This document shows positions 10,581-20,045 of a stretch of DNA of 64,000 bases, one piece after another (the stretch's first letter is position 1; each line of letters begins with the position of its first letter). The position numbers were made by a program, and so were the translations under genes. Origin of the DNA: Pantoea sp. WMus005 (GTDB lineage Bacteria > Pseudomonadota > Gammaproteobacteria > Enterobacterales > Enterobacteriaceae); NCBI RefSeq assembly GCF_013415305.1, contig NZ_JACBXU010000006.1, forward strand, positions 168,417 to 232,416, written 5' to 3'. Under the pieces are notes generated by a model. It searched no databases. It saw only the letters and a program-made list of their open reading frames with translations, and was not told the DNA's origin.

Positions 10581-10688
10581 TATTGCTGATAAATGCCGCA
10601 TTTTTAGGCGTTGTGAGTGAGGAAATGCACTATTTGTCGAGAAAGTGCACAAAGCGTAATCAAACGCGTCTTTTTATTTAAAAAGCAC

Positions 10689-10717
10689 TAGACACAGTGG
10701 GCGCTTATCTCTAGTAT
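10689..10717 (+). promoter_or_regulatory. Sigma-70 promoter of the tRNA operon
   Basis: A -35 box TAGACA (10689-10694) is spaced 17 bases from a -10 box TAGTAT (10712-10717). Each differs from the consensus at one base. Transcription would start near 10724, about 15 bases before the tRNA-Arg gene, and is expected to read all four tRNAs to the terminator at 11196-11224. Predicted from the sequence only. Confidence 0.7.
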
Positions 10718-10738
10718 GCACATCCGCAACGGCGCTAC

Positions 10739-10815
<77 letters not shown>

Positions 10816-10912
10816 TATCGTTTGTGCGCATGAGCTTCGGTGGTTGATTTACCGCGGTTGGCAGTAGAGATTTAAATGCTGCAGGTTTTAAACTTGTGAC
10901 ATTAAGTATTGT

Positions 10913-10989
10913 GGTGGCTATAGCTCAGTTGGTAGAGCCCTGGATTGTGATTCCAGTTGTCGTGGGTTCGAGTCCCATTAGCCACCCCA
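10913..10989 (+). tRNA. hisR: tRNA-His (GTG)
   Basis: A 77-base cloverleaf with the extra G at position -1 typical of tRNA-His (GGTGGCTA pairing with TAGCCACC), anticodon loop TTGTGAT with anticodon GTG, T-loop GGTTCGAGTCC and encoded CCA. Only one histidine tRNA is usual in enterobacteria. Confidence 0.97.
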
Positions 10990-11005
10990 GATTTTGCTGG
11001 GAAAC

Positions 11006-11092
11006 GCGAAGGTGGCGGAATTGGTAGACGCGCTAGCTTCAGGTGTTAGTGTCTTAACGGACGTGAGGGTTCAAGTCCCTCTCTTCGCACCA
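11006..11092 (+). tRNA. leuT: tRNA-Leu (CAG)
   Basis: An 87-base class II tRNA with a long variable arm (TGTCTTAACGGACGT), acceptor stem starting GCGAAGG, anticodon CAG at 11040-11042, T-loop GGTTCAAGTCC and encoded CCA. It is the third gene of the tRNA operon and decodes CUG, the main leucine codon here. Confidence 0.97.
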
Positions 11093-11112
11093 GGCAAAAC
11101 AGTTAAAAAAAT

Positions 11113-11189
11113 CGGCGAGTAGCGCAGCTTGGTAGCGCAACTGGTTTGGGACCAGTGGGTCGGAGGTTCGAATCCTCTCTCGCCGACCA
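11113..11189 (+). tRNA. proM: tRNA-Pro (TGG)
   Basis: A 77-base cloverleaf with acceptor stem CGGCGAG/CTCGCCG, anticodon TGG at 11147-11149, T-loop GGTTCGAATCC and encoded CCA. It matches enterobacterial proM from memory. A rho-independent terminator follows seven bases after its 3' end. Confidence 0.97.
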
Positions 11190-11195
11190 TTTTAG

Positions 11196-11224
11196 AAACC
11201 TGTCTGAAAAGACGGGTTTTTTTT
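11196..11224 (+). terminator. Rho-independent terminator of the tRNA operon
   Basis: A ten-pair stem (AAACCTGTCT with AGACGGGTTT, one G-T pair) closed by a GAAA tetraloop and followed by eight T residues. It lies directly downstream of tRNA-Pro. Confidence 0.9.
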
Positions 11225-11510
11225 CGTCTGCAGAAAAGAGGATAAGGACCGCCGAAGGAGGCTGGGCCGGGTACAGCCAGATAGCGTTGCTATCAGTGCG
11301 AACCTGCTTAGAGAACACGGTCAGATCGGAAAGGCCTATACTCCCTGAAGCCCGTACAGCGGTGAGCGCGGGCAGCTTGTGAGCTTATCCATTGTAACCA
11401 GAGTTACGATGCTTTGATTCCGTTCGCAATACGAGCAGGAGCGACAGCGTCGTGAATTGCCGACAAATAAGTCATTGTTATTGTTGAGTTCACAGAGAAA
11501 CCGACCTTGC
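11225..11510. other. Intergenic stretch between tRNA operon and glmZ control region, nothing recognised
   Basis: Nearly 290 bases with no credible reading frame, no RNA gene and no repeat that I recognise. In E. coli this interval holds aslB and aslA, neither of which is present or left as a visible remnant. A short open frame crosses it from inside tRNA-Pro but has no codon-use or homology support. Confidence 0.6.
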
Positions 11511-11560
11511 TGTCTCCATTCAGAGACAGAGAAAATGCCTACTGTCACCTGATACCGACA
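11511..11560 (+). promoter_or_regulatory. Two GlrR activator sites upstream of glmZ
   Basis: Two perfect copies of the GlrR (YfhA) palindrome TGTC-N10-GACA lie at 11511-11528 and 11543-11560, 32 bases apart. A weaker third match with a 9-base spacer (CGTC...GACA) lies at 11449-11465. GlrR is the response regulator that activates sigma-54 transcription of glmY and, in many enterobacteria, glmZ. The position, about 110-160 bases before the transcription start, is typical of an upstream activating sequence. Confidence 0.85.
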
Positions 11561-11602
11561 CTTTCTGCCGTAAGTCGCTGAAGAAAGATTTAGCGATCAA
11601 CT

Positions 11603-11615
11603 TAAGCTGTTGATT
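11603..11615 (-). promoter_or_regulatory. IHF binding site of the glmZ promoter
   Basis: TAA-GCTG-TTGATT is a full match, on the minus strand, to the IHF consensus WATCAANNNNTTR. It sits between the GlrR sites and the -24/-12 promoter, where DNA bending is needed to bring the activator to sigma-54 polymerase. Confidence 0.75.
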
Positions 11616-11644
11616 TATAGTAACTTTAAAAATAAACCTTAACC

Positions 11645-11660
11645 TGGCACGGCTTGTGCA
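11645..11660 (+). promoter_or_regulatory. Sigma-54 promoter of glmZ
   Basis: TGGCACGGCTTGTGCA has the -24 GG (11646-11647) and -12 GC (11658-11659) twelve bases apart, as sigma-54 requires. The predicted start lies 12-13 bases beyond the GC, at 11671-11672, exactly where the GlmZ RNA sequence begins. A sigma-70 alternative (TTAACC ... AATACT) is poor. Confidence 0.88.
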
Positions 11661-11671
11661 ATACTTCTGCT

Positions 11672-11870
11672 GTAGATGCTCATTCCACCTCTTATGTTTG
11701 CTGATGCGACATAAACCTGGGAATGATGCAGAGCCAATTTTAGGTACCTGTTGTCTGCCTGCCTGTATCGCGTAAGTCTTACAGGGTTAACAGACACCAC
11801 GTTGAGTCAGGTACCTCCCGGTTGTCTTACCGACCTGATCTTACACCTGCCAATGGCAGGTGTTTTTTTT
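11672..11870 (+). ncRNA. glmZ: GlmZ small RNA
   Basis: GlmZ is an Hfq-dependent sRNA that base-pairs with the glmS leader and raises glucosamine-6-phosphate synthase; RapZ and RNase E process it, and GlmY protects it. The 199-base sequence starts GTAGATGCTCATTCCA, the conserved 5' end of enterobacterial GlmZ, keeps the GTTGAGT element near 3' region, and ends in a strong terminator (CACCTGCC-AAT-GGCAGGTG plus eight T) at 11844-11870. It lies just before hemY, its conserved place. The middle part differs from E. coli. Recognition is from memory of the E. coli sequence and supported by the sigma-54 control region. Confidence 0.92.
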
Positions 11871-11903
11871 GCCTGCAAAAACAGGTTGGCAGATTGCAGG
11901 CAC

Positions 11904-11928
11904 AAAAAAGCCGGGCGAGCCCGGCTTT
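11904..11928 (-). terminator. Rho-independent terminator of hemCDXY
   Basis: On the minus strand a ten-pair stem AAAGCCGGGC/GCCCGGCTTT with a two-base loop ends in a run of T (A run at 11904-11909 on the plus strand). It lies 16 bases beyond the hemY stop. Confidence 0.85.
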
Positions 11929-11943
11929 ATCCTGTCTGAAATA

Positions 11944-13140
11944 TCAGACGTTAGGATTATTCTTCAGCGTCAGCAGCAATCCTTCACGGCGCATTTTCGC
12001 GGCCTCTTCCGGACGATGCAGGCGATCATACACATCTGCCAGCCACGCATAATCGAAGGCATCCGGACGCTGTGCCAGCGCCTGCTGCAGCGCGTCAGCC
12101 GCCTGCTGCCATTCGCCATGACGCATCAGCAACTGTCCCAGCGTACTGTGCAGCAACGGCGTTGCGCCATGTTGTTTGATCTGCTGGCGTAATGCCTTCT
12201 CCAGCGCTTCCGGATTACCGCTTTTGATGCGAGGCATCAACAACACCAGACGATCGTCATAATGACGTTTGAGTCCATCCAGTACGATCGACTGCGCGGT
12301 GTCGTGATCGTTGCACTCAATCAGATGATCCGCCATAGCTACCTGCAGGGTCGTATCCTGACGGGTCTTGCGGCTCAGCGTGCTCCACCAGCGCTTCAGG
12401 CCATCACTGCCCTGGTCTGCCATCGCCTGATTCATCAGACCCAGCCAGGCCTGCTGCTGTAATGCATCGCGATGCAGTTCATCGCCAACCTGTGACTTCT
12501 GCATAGCAGGCAGAATATCCAGTAGTGCACTCCAGGCGCCAGTGCGGACATAAGCCTGTTCGGCCAGGCGCAGCACTTCAGGGTGACGCGGAGCGACTTC
12601 CAGCAATCGGTCAATGCTGTGACGTGCAGCGTGATCTTCGTTACGGGCCAGCTGAATACGTGCGCGGGCAATTTCCACGGGGATGGTGTTGCTTTCCGAC
12701 AGCTCAGCAGCACGCTCAAGATGCTGATTGGCACGAATTTCATCACCACGCTGCTGGGCGGCTTCGGCTGCCAGCAGATAGTTGGCTACCGGCACATCGG
12801 CGTGATCGGCATCTTTAGAGAGCAGTTTTTCCACCTGACGGTGGTCGCCTTCTGCCAGCTTCATCAGCGCCGACTGGGTATGACGCTGGGCGCGGCGGCG
12901 TTTACGTCCGGTAAACCAGCCACGGGTACGTGCTCCGGTATGCAGCACGCGGCGCAGCAGCCATTCCACGGCCAGAATCACCAGCAGGCTCAGGATGAGG
13001 ATAATCACCAGGCCGGTAACGCTGGTTTCGATATTCCAGTTATCGGTCTGAATCAACACATAGCCCTGATGACCGGCAATCATGGGTCCCAGCACGACGC
13101 CCGCAATCAGCAGGATAAAGAGGATAAATACCTTAAGCAT
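11944..13140 (-). CDS. hemY: HemY, membrane TPR protein of the hem operon
   Basis: HemY is an inner-membrane protein encoded with early tetrapyrrole genes; its exact role is still debated (a part in haem synthesis has been proposed). The 398-residue protein has two N-terminal membrane segments (about 4-24 and 42-62), a basic stretch (RTRGWFTGRKRRRAQRH), then a soluble region of TPR-like helical repeats that ends DAFDYAWLADVYDRLHRPEEA. The length equals that of E. coli HemY. Its start is three bases after the hemX stop. It is not the protoporphyrinogen oxidase also called HemY in Bacillus. Confidence 0.93.
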   Translation of the reverse strand: MLKVFILFILLIAGVVLGPMIAGHQGYVLIQTDNWNIETSVTGLVIILILSLLVILAVEWLLRRVLHTGARTRGWFTGRKRRRAQRHTQSALMKLAEGDHRQVEKLLSKDADHADVPVANYLLAAEAAQQRGDEIRANQHLERAAELSESNTIPVEIARARIQLARNEDHAARHSIDRLLEVAPRHPEVLRLAEQAYVRTGAWSALLDILPAMQKSQVGDELHRDALQQQAWLGLMNQAMADQGSDGLKRWWSTLSRKTRQDTTLQVAMADHLIECNDHDTAQSIVLDGLKRHYDDRLVLLMPRIKSGNPEALEKALRQQIKQHGATPLLHSTLGQLLMRHGEWQQAADALQQALAQRPDAFDYAWLADVYDRLHRPEEAAKMRREGLLLTLKNNPNV

Positions 13141-13142
13141 GC

Positions 13143-14276
13143 TTAGCCTCCCTGCTGATTAGCAGCGGCAGACGGTTGCGCTAACAGGTTCCGCACGCGG
13201 GTTTGCATCAGCTGTTCCAGCAATGGCTGACTTTCCAGGTTATCCGGCAGATCCATATTGATATTCTGCTGGCTCAGCTCATCCAGCTGAGCAAGGAAGG
13301 CTTTAGTGGCGGCATCATTGGTGTCGTACCAGGCGCGCACCCAGGCGGACACGGTGTCGATCGATTGTTTATAAATCTCATCCTGATGGCGCGGTACGGC
13401 CTGAGCAGCAATCAGCAGACGCGAGCGGATATTCTCACGCAGGTAAACATCCTGATTCGGTGCCAGCAGCGGTTGTGCGGTGTTATCGCGGCGGCGGATA
13501 GTAATAAAATCATCCATAAAGTTATGCCAGCTTTTCACCAGGTTCTGACGCCATTCGCGCACGGAACCTGAGAGTTCGCCGCCATCGCTGTCCATCGGCG
13601 CATCATCGCTGTCATTATCGGCCAGACGCAGATTATCGACATTGTTCGACAACTGATTCAGCTTGAGGATCACGCCGTCGTAGTCGACCTGCGTAACGGA
13701 AGAGAGGTTGCTGATATCCTGAGTCAGCGCACGACGCACATTCATTACGCTGGGATCATTCATATCGGCCAGGCTGGCATCGGCGCTTTTCAGCAGTGCA
13801 GCGGCGGTCGTGACATCCTGATCGCTCCAGAGTTTACGGCCCGCCAGTTTCACCAGATAGTCCGCCTGTGCCAGCAACCAGCTGCGCACGTCGTTACCTG
13901 AGATGACGGCCACTTTTTCACGCAGGGTTTCCAGCTCTTTTGCTGATGCGCTCTGCTGCTGTTGGGCAGTCTGCAACGCGGTTTCAGCGCCACTCAGTTG
14001 CTGTGTCAGCTGCTGCTTATCGCTGCTGGACTGCTGTTGCAACGCGCTTAATTGATCGCTCAGCTTCTGATTGGTTTGTGCCTGTAAATCAGCCTGATGT
14101 TTCCCGTTAAGGTATAAACCCGCACCAATCGCCAGCGCAATGACAATCGCAACGGCTCCCAACACCATGCCACCATTTTTCGCATTACGCGCTGGTGTGC
14201 TGTTGCTGGAAGGAGAGCGGTCGACCGCTGGGGTGGTTTCTTCAACCATGGCGGAGGAGTCTTTTTGTTCCGTCAT
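13143..14276 (-). CDS. hemX: HemX, membrane protein of the hemCDXY operon
   Basis: HemX is an uncharacterised inner-membrane protein once annotated as uroporphyrinogen-III methyltransferase; it lacks the usual SAM-binding methyltransferase motifs. The 377-residue protein has a charged N-terminus, one membrane segment at about residues 37-56, a Gln/Ser-rich coiled coil (about 65-125), and a conserved periplasmic domain with [18 protein letters not shown] and [20 protein letters not shown] start it at ATG 14276 (MTEQKDSS); a GTG three codons upstream is possible. Confidence 0.92.
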   Translation of the reverse strand: MTEQKDSSAMVEETTPAVDRSPSSNSTPARNAKNGGMVLGAVAIVIALAIGAGLYLNGKHQADLQAQTNQKLSDQLSALQQQSSSDKQQLTQQLSGAETALQTAQQQQSASAKELETLREKVAVISGNDVRSWLLAQADYLVKLAGRKLWSDQDVTTAAALLKSADASLADMNDPSVMNVRRALTQDISNLSSVTQVDYDGVILKLNQLSNNVDNLRLADNDSDDAPMDSDGGELSGSVREWRQNLVKSWHNFMDDFITIRRRDNTAQPLLAPNQDVYLRENIRSRLLIAAQAVPRHQDEIYKQSIDTVSAWVRAWYDTNDAATKAFLAQLDELSQQNINMDLPDNLESQPLLEQLMQTRVRNLLAQPSAAANQQGG

Positions 14277-14301
14277 ATGTGGCACATCCCATTGTTAAAG
14301 T

Positions 14302-15030
14302 TCAGCGTAACGCGCGCAGCAGCGCATCGTTATCGGCACCATCGGCTACCTGAATATCCTGCCAACCTAATCCAGCGGCCAGGGTAGCCAAACGTTCACT
14401 GACGACAATCAGCCGGCAGTGGAGCAGCCATTCCTCGCGATCAACTGCGGGGAAGAGCGAAAAGAGCTGTTGTAACATTTCACCGCTGGTCACCACCAGC
14501 ACAGAGACACCGCGATTGCGCCATCGGCGGCCTTCGACTGGCCCATCATAATGCTTCTGGCAGCGCTGGTAACAGGCAGCAAACGTGACCTCAGCCCCTC
14601 GCCGGGTTAATGTCTCTGCCAGTAATTCGCGACCGGGATCGCCACGCAGGATCAACGCACGCTTACCGGCAATCTGCTGAAGCGTGTTTATTTTGATCAA
14701 TTCCTCACTGGTTTCATGAGCATGAGGCCAGGTCACCTGCTGTCCGCTGACGGTGTGAAACGCCAGCGCAGTGCTACGACCAATTGCATAATAGTCCAGC
14801 TCAGTAGGCCATGCTTTGATCGCGTGCTGTGCGTAGTGAATAACCTGCTGAGAAAGGATAAAGACGAGGTCGCCAGCACGAAGTCCGGCGAGCTTCTGGG
14901 GCAGAGAGGCGAGGTCAGCGCCCGGCGAAAACTCAATCAGCGGCAGGCTCCACGCCTGTTTGCCAAGGGCATGCAGGCGTGACACCAGCTCTGCCGCTGC
15001 GGGTTCCGGGCGCGTCACCAGGATGGTCAT
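14302..15030 (-). CDS. hemD: HemD, uroporphyrinogen-III synthase
   Basis: HemD closes and inverts ring D of hydroxymethylbilane to give uroporphyrinogen III, the branch point to haem, sirohaem and B12. The 242-residue protein begins [16 protein letters not shown] and has the two-lobed HemD layout with weakly conserved sequence; YYAIGRSTA and [12 protein letters not shown] are recognisable family segments. Its ATG overlaps the hemC stop by 4 bases, and hemX starts about 25 bases after its end. Confidence 0.94.
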   Translation of the reverse strand: MTILVTRPEPAAAELVSRLHALGKQAWSLPLIEFSPGADLASLPQKLAGLRAGDLVFILSQQVIHYAQHAIKAWPTELDYYAIGRSTALAFHTVSGQQVTWPHAHETSEELIKINTLQQIAGKRALILRGDPGRELLAETLTRRGAEVTFAACYQRCQKHYDGPVEGRRWRNRGVSVLVVTSGEMLQQLFSLFPAVDREEWLLHCRLIVVSERLATLAAGLGWQDIQVADGADNDALLRALR

Positions 15031-15968
15031 GTCGGCGGCTGCCCCTGGTAAACTTCTTTCAGGATTTCACGGGCGCCGCCATTCAGCAGCTCATCGGCCA
15101 GTGAAATGCCCATCTGTTCTGCCTGCGCGCGTGGACCACGGCGTTCGCCGCTGACCATCACCTGGCCATCCGGTGCGCCGACCATGCCGCGCAGCCAGAG
15201 GTCATCGCCTTCCAGCACCGCGAAACTGCCGATGGGCACCTGGCAGCCGCCCTCTAAGCGGGTATTCATGGCGCGTTCCGCTCTGACACAGACTTCGGTG
15301 TCATCGTGATTCAGCGCCCGTAACAGGTTAATTAAGACGCTATCGTCCAGACGGCATTCAATGCCAACTGCACCCTGACCCACGGCGGGCAGAGAAACTT
15401 CGGCAGGCATTGCCTGTCGAATGCGGTCTTCCAGTCCCAGACGTTTTAGCCCGGCGACGGCAAGAATAATCGCGTCATACTCACCGGCATCAAGCTTGCC
15501 GAGGCGGGTGCCGACATTGCCTCGCAGCGAGCGGATAACCAGATCCGGACGGCGCGCGCTAATCTGGCACTGACGACGCAGACTGGATGTGCCAACAATG
15601 GCGCCCTGTGGCAGCGCGTCAATAGAGTCATAATGATGAGAAACGAACGCATCGCGCGGATCATCGCGCTCACAGATGGTCACCAGGCCCAGACCTTCAG
15701 GAAAACTGACCGGCACATCCTTCATTGAGTGCACGGCCATATCGGCACGGCCATCCTGCATCGCCAGCTCAAGCTCTTTGACAAACAGCCCTTTGCCGCC
15801 CACTTTCGCCAGCGGCGTATCAAGGATAATGTCACCTTTCGTGACCATAGGCACCAGCTCAACGCGCAATCCCGGATGGGCACTCATGAGGCGTTGCTGT
15901 ACATAATGTGCCTGCCATAATGCGAGCGGGCTTTGTCTTGTAGCAATTCTGAAAATTTTGTCTAACAT
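15027..15968 (-). CDS. hemC: HemC, porphobilinogen deaminase (hydroxymethylbilane synthase)
   Basis: HemC joins four porphobilinogen units into hydroxymethylbilane, using a covalent dipyrromethane cofactor. The protein (313 residues from ATG 15968, as in E. coli) has [13 protein letters not shown], the catalytic region [48 protein letters not shown] and the cofactor cysteine in [11 protein letters not shown]. Another ATG four codons upstream (15980) is possible; neither has a strong ribosome site. hemC is first in hemCDXY and divergent from cyaA. Confidence 0.96.
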   Translation of the reverse strand: MLDKIFRIATRQSPLALWQAHYVQQRLMSAHPGLRVELVPMVTKGDIILDTPLAKVGGKGLFVKELELAMQDGRADMAVHSMKDVPVSFPEGLGLVTICERDDPRDAFVSHHYDSIDALPQGAIVGTSSLRRQCQISARRPDLVIRSLRGNVGTRLGKLDAGEYDAIILAVAGLKRLGLEDRIRQAMPAEVSLPAVGQGAVGIECRLDDSVLINLLRALNHDDTEVCVRAERAMNTRLEGGCQVPIGSFAVLEGDDLWLRGMVGAPDGQVMVSGERRGPRAQAEQMGISLADELLNGGAREILKEVYQGQPPT

Positions 15969-16156
15969 GCTGTTAACCATTTTTATCGTTCACTGAATAT
16001 CCTATCATCTCTGGGTGAATACTGTCAGTTTCAACGGATTGAAAACGGCCTGCGCGTGGTTTCAGGCCCGGTTTATCAAGCCATAACGTGGGAACCAGTG
16101 CTGAAAAGGCGGGAAGCTGGTAAGAACGTGCTAAACTGTTAAGTAGCGCAACTTTC

Positions 16157-16192
16157 TTTACGGTCAATCTGGCGAGTGTTAGATTGATCACG
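16157..16192 (+). promoter_or_regulatory. cyaA promoter with CRP site
   Basis: The sequence TGTTA-GATTGA-TCACG (16177-16192) is a good match to the CRP palindrome TGTGA-N6-TCACA. It overlaps a likely -10 box TTAGAT (16179-16184) that stands 16 bases from TTTACG (16157-16162). A CRP site over the -10 region fits the known feedback repression of cyaA P2 by cAMP-CRP in E. coli. The rest of the 317-base hemC-cyaA interval presumably holds the divergent hemC promoters, which I could not place confidently. Confidence 0.75.
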
Positions 16193-16285
16193 TTTCCAGC
16201 AATTATCTGCCCACTTTTTTACTTTAATAAGCGGCAGAGCGTGGAAACAGGGTGCTTAAACACTGGGACAATCAGGCGAAACGTC

Positions 16286-18844
16286 TTGTACCTCTACATT
16301 GAGACACTGAAACAGAGACTGGATGCAATTAACCAGCTGCGCGTTGATCGTGCGCTGGCTGCCATGGGACCCGCTTTCCAGCGCGTCTACAGTCTGCTGC
16401 CAACCTTATTACATTATCAACATCCTCAGATGCCGGGTTACCTTGAAGGTAGCGTTCCACATGGCATCAGCTTCTACACGCCTGATGAAAATCAGCGCCA
16501 GTTGCTGGCCGATCTTACCGGCGACAGCGACCTGCGCCACGCTGATGCGCCGAAAGGCGAAATGCCGATCACGGCGATCTATTCCATGGGCAGTACCTCC
16601 TCGGTCGGCCAGAACAGCGTCTCGGATCTCGATATCTGGGTCTGCCATCAATCCTGGCTTGATAATGAAGAGCGCCTGAATCTGCAGCGCAAATGCACGC
16701 TGCTGCAAAAGTGGTGCGTTTCAATGGGCGTGGAAGTCAGTTTCTTCCTGATTGATGAGAACCGCTTCCGTCACAATGAAAGCGGCAGCCTGGGCGGTGA
16801 AGATTGCGGCTCAACCCAACACATTTTACTGCTGGATGAGTTTTATCGTACCGCGGTTCGTATGGCGGGCAAACGCATCCTGTGGAATATGGTGCCTGGC
16901 GAAGAAGAGCATCATTACGACGACTATGTGATGTCGCTGTACGCCAAAGGCGTGCTGACGCCTAATGAGTGGCTGGATCTGGGCGGCCTCGGCACGCTAT
17001 CAGCCGAAGAGTATTTCGGTGCCAGCCTGTGGCAGCTCTATAAAAGCATCGACTCGCCTTATAAAGCCGTGCTGAAAACGCTGCTGCTGGAAGCCTACAG
17101 CTGGGAATACCCGAACACGCAGCTGCTGGCGATGGATATCAAACAGCGCCTGCACGACGGTGAAATCATCTGCTTTGGACTGGATCCTTATTGCATGATG
17201 CTGGAGCGCGTGACGCACTACCTGACCAGCGTTGACGATCAGCCGCGCCTTGACCTGGTGCGTCGCTGCTTCTATCTCAAAGTGTGTGAAAAGCTCAGCA
17301 CCGAAGATCATCAGCATCGCACCGGCTGGCGTCGTGAAATTTTATCGCAGCTGGTAAAAGAGTGGGGCTGGAACGAAGAGAAGATCGCCATTCTGGACAA
17401 CCGTGCCGAGTGGAAAATCGAGCGGGTACGTGAAGCCCATAACGAATTGCTGGATGCGATGATGCAGAGCTATCGCAACCTGATCCGTTTTGCCCGTCGC
17501 AATAACTTAAGCGTCAGCGCCAGCCCGCAGGATATCGGTGTGTTGACCCGTAAACTGTATGCCGCATTTGAAGCGCTGCCGGGCAAAGTGACGCTGGTAA
17601 ATCCGCAGATTTCGCCTGATCTCTCTGAACCGAATCTGACCTTTATTCATGTGCCGCCTGGCCGTGCCAACCGTTCCGGCTGGTATCTCTATAACCAGGC
17701 ACCGGATATGAATTCGATCATCAGCCATCAGCCGCTGGAATATAACCGCTACCTGAACAAGCTGGTGGCGTGGGCGTGGTTCAATGGTCTGCTGACCCGC
17801 AAAACCCGGCTGCATATTAAAGGCAATGAGATTTGCGATCTGGCGCGTCTGCAGGAGCTGGTTAACGATGTTTCCAGCCATTTCCCGCTGCGTCTGCCTT
17901 CGCCGACACCAAAAGCGCTCTACAGCCCGTGCGAAATACGTCACCTGGCGATTATTGTTAACCTTGAGCACGATCCGACGGCAGCCTTCCGCAATCAGGT
18001 GGTGCACTTCGACTTCCGCAAACTGGATGTCTTTAGCTTTGGCCAGCAGCAGCAGTGTCTGATTGGCAGTATCGATCTGCTCTATCGCAACTCCTGGAAT
18101 GAGGTGCGTACACTGCACTTCAGCGGTGAACAGGCGATGATCGAAGGGCTGAAAACCATTCTCGGCAAGATGCATCAGGATGCCGCACCGCCGGATACGG
18201 TGGAAGTGTTCTGTTACAGCCAGCATCTGCGCGGCCTGATCCGCACGCGCGTGCAGCAGCTGGTCTCAGAGTGCATTGAGCTGCGTCTCTCCAGCACACG
18301 TCAGGAGCCAGGCCGCTTTAAAGCGCTGCGCATGGCAGGCGAAACCTGGGGCCTGTTCTTTGAACGCATGAGTGTCTCTGTGCAGAAACTGGAAAACGCG
18401 GTGGAATTTTATGGCGCGATTTCTAACAACAAACTGCACGGATTGTCGATCAAGGTCGAAACGAACCAGACGCCACTGCCACCGGTGGTCAACGGCTATG
18501 CCAGCGAAGGCATCATTCAGTTCTTCTTTGAAAACACCACGGATGAGCGCGGCTTCAATATCTATATTCTCGATGAGACTAATCGGGTTGAGGTCTATCA
18601 TCACTGTGAAGGCAGCAAGGAGGAGCTGGTGCGCGACGTCAGCCGCTTCTACTCTTCATCACACGATCGCTTTACCTATGGATCGAGCTTTATCAACTTC
18701 AACCTGCCGCAGTTCTATCAGATTGTGAACACGGGTGAGCGCTTCCAGGTCATTCCGTTCCGTAGTCAGACGCTGACGCAGCTGTGTACGACGCAGCCTG
18801 ACAACGACAACGGCGACTATCAACCGCGCTATCAGGTGCATTGA
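16286..18844 (+). CDS. cyaA: CyaA, class I adenylate cyclase
   Basis: CyaA makes cAMP from ATP and is activated through the glucose PTS. The 852-residue protein has the N-terminal catalytic half with [21 protein letters not shown], the nucleotidyltransferase-like active-site region, [23 protein letters not shown], and the C-terminal regulatory half ending in a variable tail. I place the start at TTG 16286, with AGG at 16274-16276 as ribosome site: the protein then begins [18 protein letters not shown] after the initiator, and the rare UUG start that limits CyaA synthesis in E. coli is conserved. An upstream in-frame ATG at 16184 lies inside the promoter and is unlikely. Confidence 0.96.
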   Translation: MYLYIETLKQRLDAINQLRVDRALAAMGPAFQRVYSLLPTLLHYQHPQMPGYLEGSVPHGISFYTPDENQRQLLADLTGDSDLRHADAPKGEMPITAIYSMGSTSSVGQNSVSDLDIWVCHQSWLDNEERLNLQRKCTLLQKWCVSMGVEVSFFLIDENRFRHNESGSLGGEDCGSTQHILLLDEFYRTAVRMAGKRILWNMVPGEEEHHYDDYVMSLYAKGVLTPNEWLDLGGLGTLSAEEYFGASLWQLYKSIDSPYKAVLKTLLLEAYSWEYPNTQLLAMDIKQRLHDGEIICFGLDPYCMMLERVTHYLTSVDDQPRLDLVRRCFYLKVCEKLSTEDHQHRTGWRREILSQLVKEWGWNEEKIAILDNRAEWKIERVREAHNELLDAMMQSYRNLIRFARRNNLSVSASPQDIGVLTRKLYAAFEALPGKVTLVNPQISPDLSEPNLTFIHVPPGRANRSGWYLYNQAPDMNSIISHQPLEYNRYLNKLVAWAWFNGLLTRKTRLHIKGNEICDLARLQELVNDVSSHFPLRLPSPTPKALYSPCEIRHLAIIVNLEHDPTAAFRNQVVHFDFRKLDVFSFGQQQQCLIGSIDLLYRNSWNEVRTLHFSGEQAMIEGLKTILGKMHQDAAPPDTVEVFCYSQHLRGLIRTRVQQLVSECIELRLSSTRQEPGRFKALRMAGETWGLFFERMSVSVQKLENAVEFYGAISNNKLHGLSIKVETNQTPLPPVVNGYASEGIIQFFFENTTDERGFNIYILDETNRVEVYHHCEGSKEELVRDVSRFYSSSHDRFTYGSSFINFNLPQFYQIVNTGERFQVIPFRSQTLTQLCTTQPDNDNGDYQPRYQVH

Positions 18845-18991
18845 TGCTGACGGGCTGCCTGCGTTCTGCAGGTAGCCGCTATCTTTCTGGCTTGTCACCC
18901 GGTTCACGCTATTAGCGGGGATTTCCTGTTGCTTTTCCACCTTCAACTGCGATGATAAGCATCCAGGTAAAGGACATGAAGAGCATAAAGA

Positions 18992-19192
18992 ATGAAGAAA
19001 GTAATAAGCCTGTTGGCCATGACACTGGCAGTAACCAGCCTTGCAGGTTGTGGTCTGAAAGGACCGCTCTACTTCCCACCGAAGGATCAGCCGAAGAAAC
19101 AACAAGCGCCGACCGAACGCCAGAAAGCGGATGCGACTAAAGCCGATGTGGGTGGGCTGGTTACCGGTAATTCAGGCTCACAAGCGAACTAA
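18992..19192 (+). CDS. lptM: LptM (YifL), small lipoprotein of the LPS translocon
   Basis: LptM is a small outer-membrane lipoprotein that helps LptD/LptE mature by assisting disulfide formation. The 66-residue product has a lysine-start signal peptide and a lipobox LAGC (cysteine at about residue 20), followed by the conserved [12 protein letters not shown] and a polar, low-complexity tail. dapF follows after 28 bases. A cyaY gene, usually found between cyaA and this gene on the other strand, is absent. Confidence 0.9.
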   Translation: MKKVISLLAMTLAVTSLAGCGLKGPLYFPPKDQPKKQQAPTERQKADATKADVGGLVTGNSGSQAN

Positions 19193-19220
19193 TCTGATGG
19201 CTTATCCGGCGGAGCAAAAA

Positions 19221-20045
19221 ATGCAGTTCTCCAAAATGCACGGTCTCGGCAACGATTTTATGGTTGTGGATGCGGTGACACAAAACGTCTTCTTCTCACC
19301 GGAATTGATCCGTCGGCTGGCCGATCGCCATCAGGGGATTGGTTTTGATCAACTGCTGATTGTTGAACCGCCTTACGATCCCGATCTCGATTTCCACTAT
19401 CGCATTTTCAACGCCGACGGCAGTGAAGTGGCCCAGTGCGGCAACGGCGCGCGCTGCTTTGCCCGCTTTGTTCAGCTTAAAGGGCTGACTAACAAAACCG
19501 ATATCCGGGTCAGCACCCAGAATGGCCGCATGGTCCTGACTGTGACGCCTGACGATCAGGTGCGCGTGAACATGGGCGAGCCCAACTTTGAGCCTCAGCA
19601 GGTGCCGTTCCGCGCGAACAAAGCCGAAAATCTTTATCTTCTGCGCGTGGCCGAGCAGACGGTGATGATGGGTGCGGTGTCGATGGGTAATCCCCACTGC
19701 GTCATCCAGGTGGAGAGTGTTAAAACCGCCCAGGTTGAACTGCTGGGCCCGATTCTGGAGAGCCACGAACGTTTTCCGGATCGCGTCAATGTCGGTTTTA
19801 TGGAGATCATCAATCCCGAACATATCCGCCTGCGCGTCTACGAACGCGGAGCGGGTGAAACACAGGCGTGCGGCAGTGGCGCCTGTGCTGCCGTTGCATG
19901 CGGCATTCAGCAGGGCATTCTGGCACCTGACGTCCGTGTCGATCTGCCCGGCGGCACGCTGCATATCTCCTGGAAAGGTGCCGGTCAGCCGCTCTACATG
20001 ACCGGACCTGCGACACACGTCTACGATGGGTTTATTCATCTATGA
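19221..20045 (+). CDS. dapF: DapF, diaminopimelate epimerase
   Basis: DapF interconverts LL- and meso-diaminopimelate for lysine and peptidoglycan. The 274-residue protein starts [13 protein letters not shown] and has the two catalytic cysteines, one in [14 protein letters not shown] (residue 73) and the other in [15 protein letters not shown] (about 217). I choose ATG 19221 because GGAG lies 6 bases upstream and the length equals that of E. coli DapF; upstream in-frame codons overlap lptM. It overlaps yigA by 4 bases. Confidence 0.97.
   Translation: MQFSKMHGLGNDFMVVDAVTQNVFFSPELIRRLADRHQGIGFDQLLIVEPPYDPDLDFHYRIFNADGSEVAQCGNGARCFARFVQLKGLTNKTDIRVSTQNGRMVLTVTPDDQVRVNMGEPNFEPQQVPFRANKAENLYLLRVAEQTVMMGAVSMGNPHCVIQVESVKTAQVELLGPILESHERFPDRVNVGFMEIINPEHIRLRVYERGAGETQACGSGACAAVACGIQQGILAPDVRVDLPGGTLHISWKGAGQPLYMTGPATHVYDGFIHL

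Noticed and set aside
11113..11189. Possible attachment site at tRNA-Pro
   Set aside because: No second copy of the tRNA 3' end could be found in the following sequence and no integrase lies nearby.
11146..11382. A 78-codon open frame running out of tRNA-Pro through its terminator
   Set aside because: It begins inside the tRNA anticodon arm and crosses a rho-independent terminator; no ribosome site and no recognisable protein features.
16184..16285. In-frame N-terminal extension of CyaA from ATG 16184
   Set aside because: The extension covers the CRP site and promoter, and the conserved CyaA N-terminus begins at TTG 16286 with its own ribosome site.
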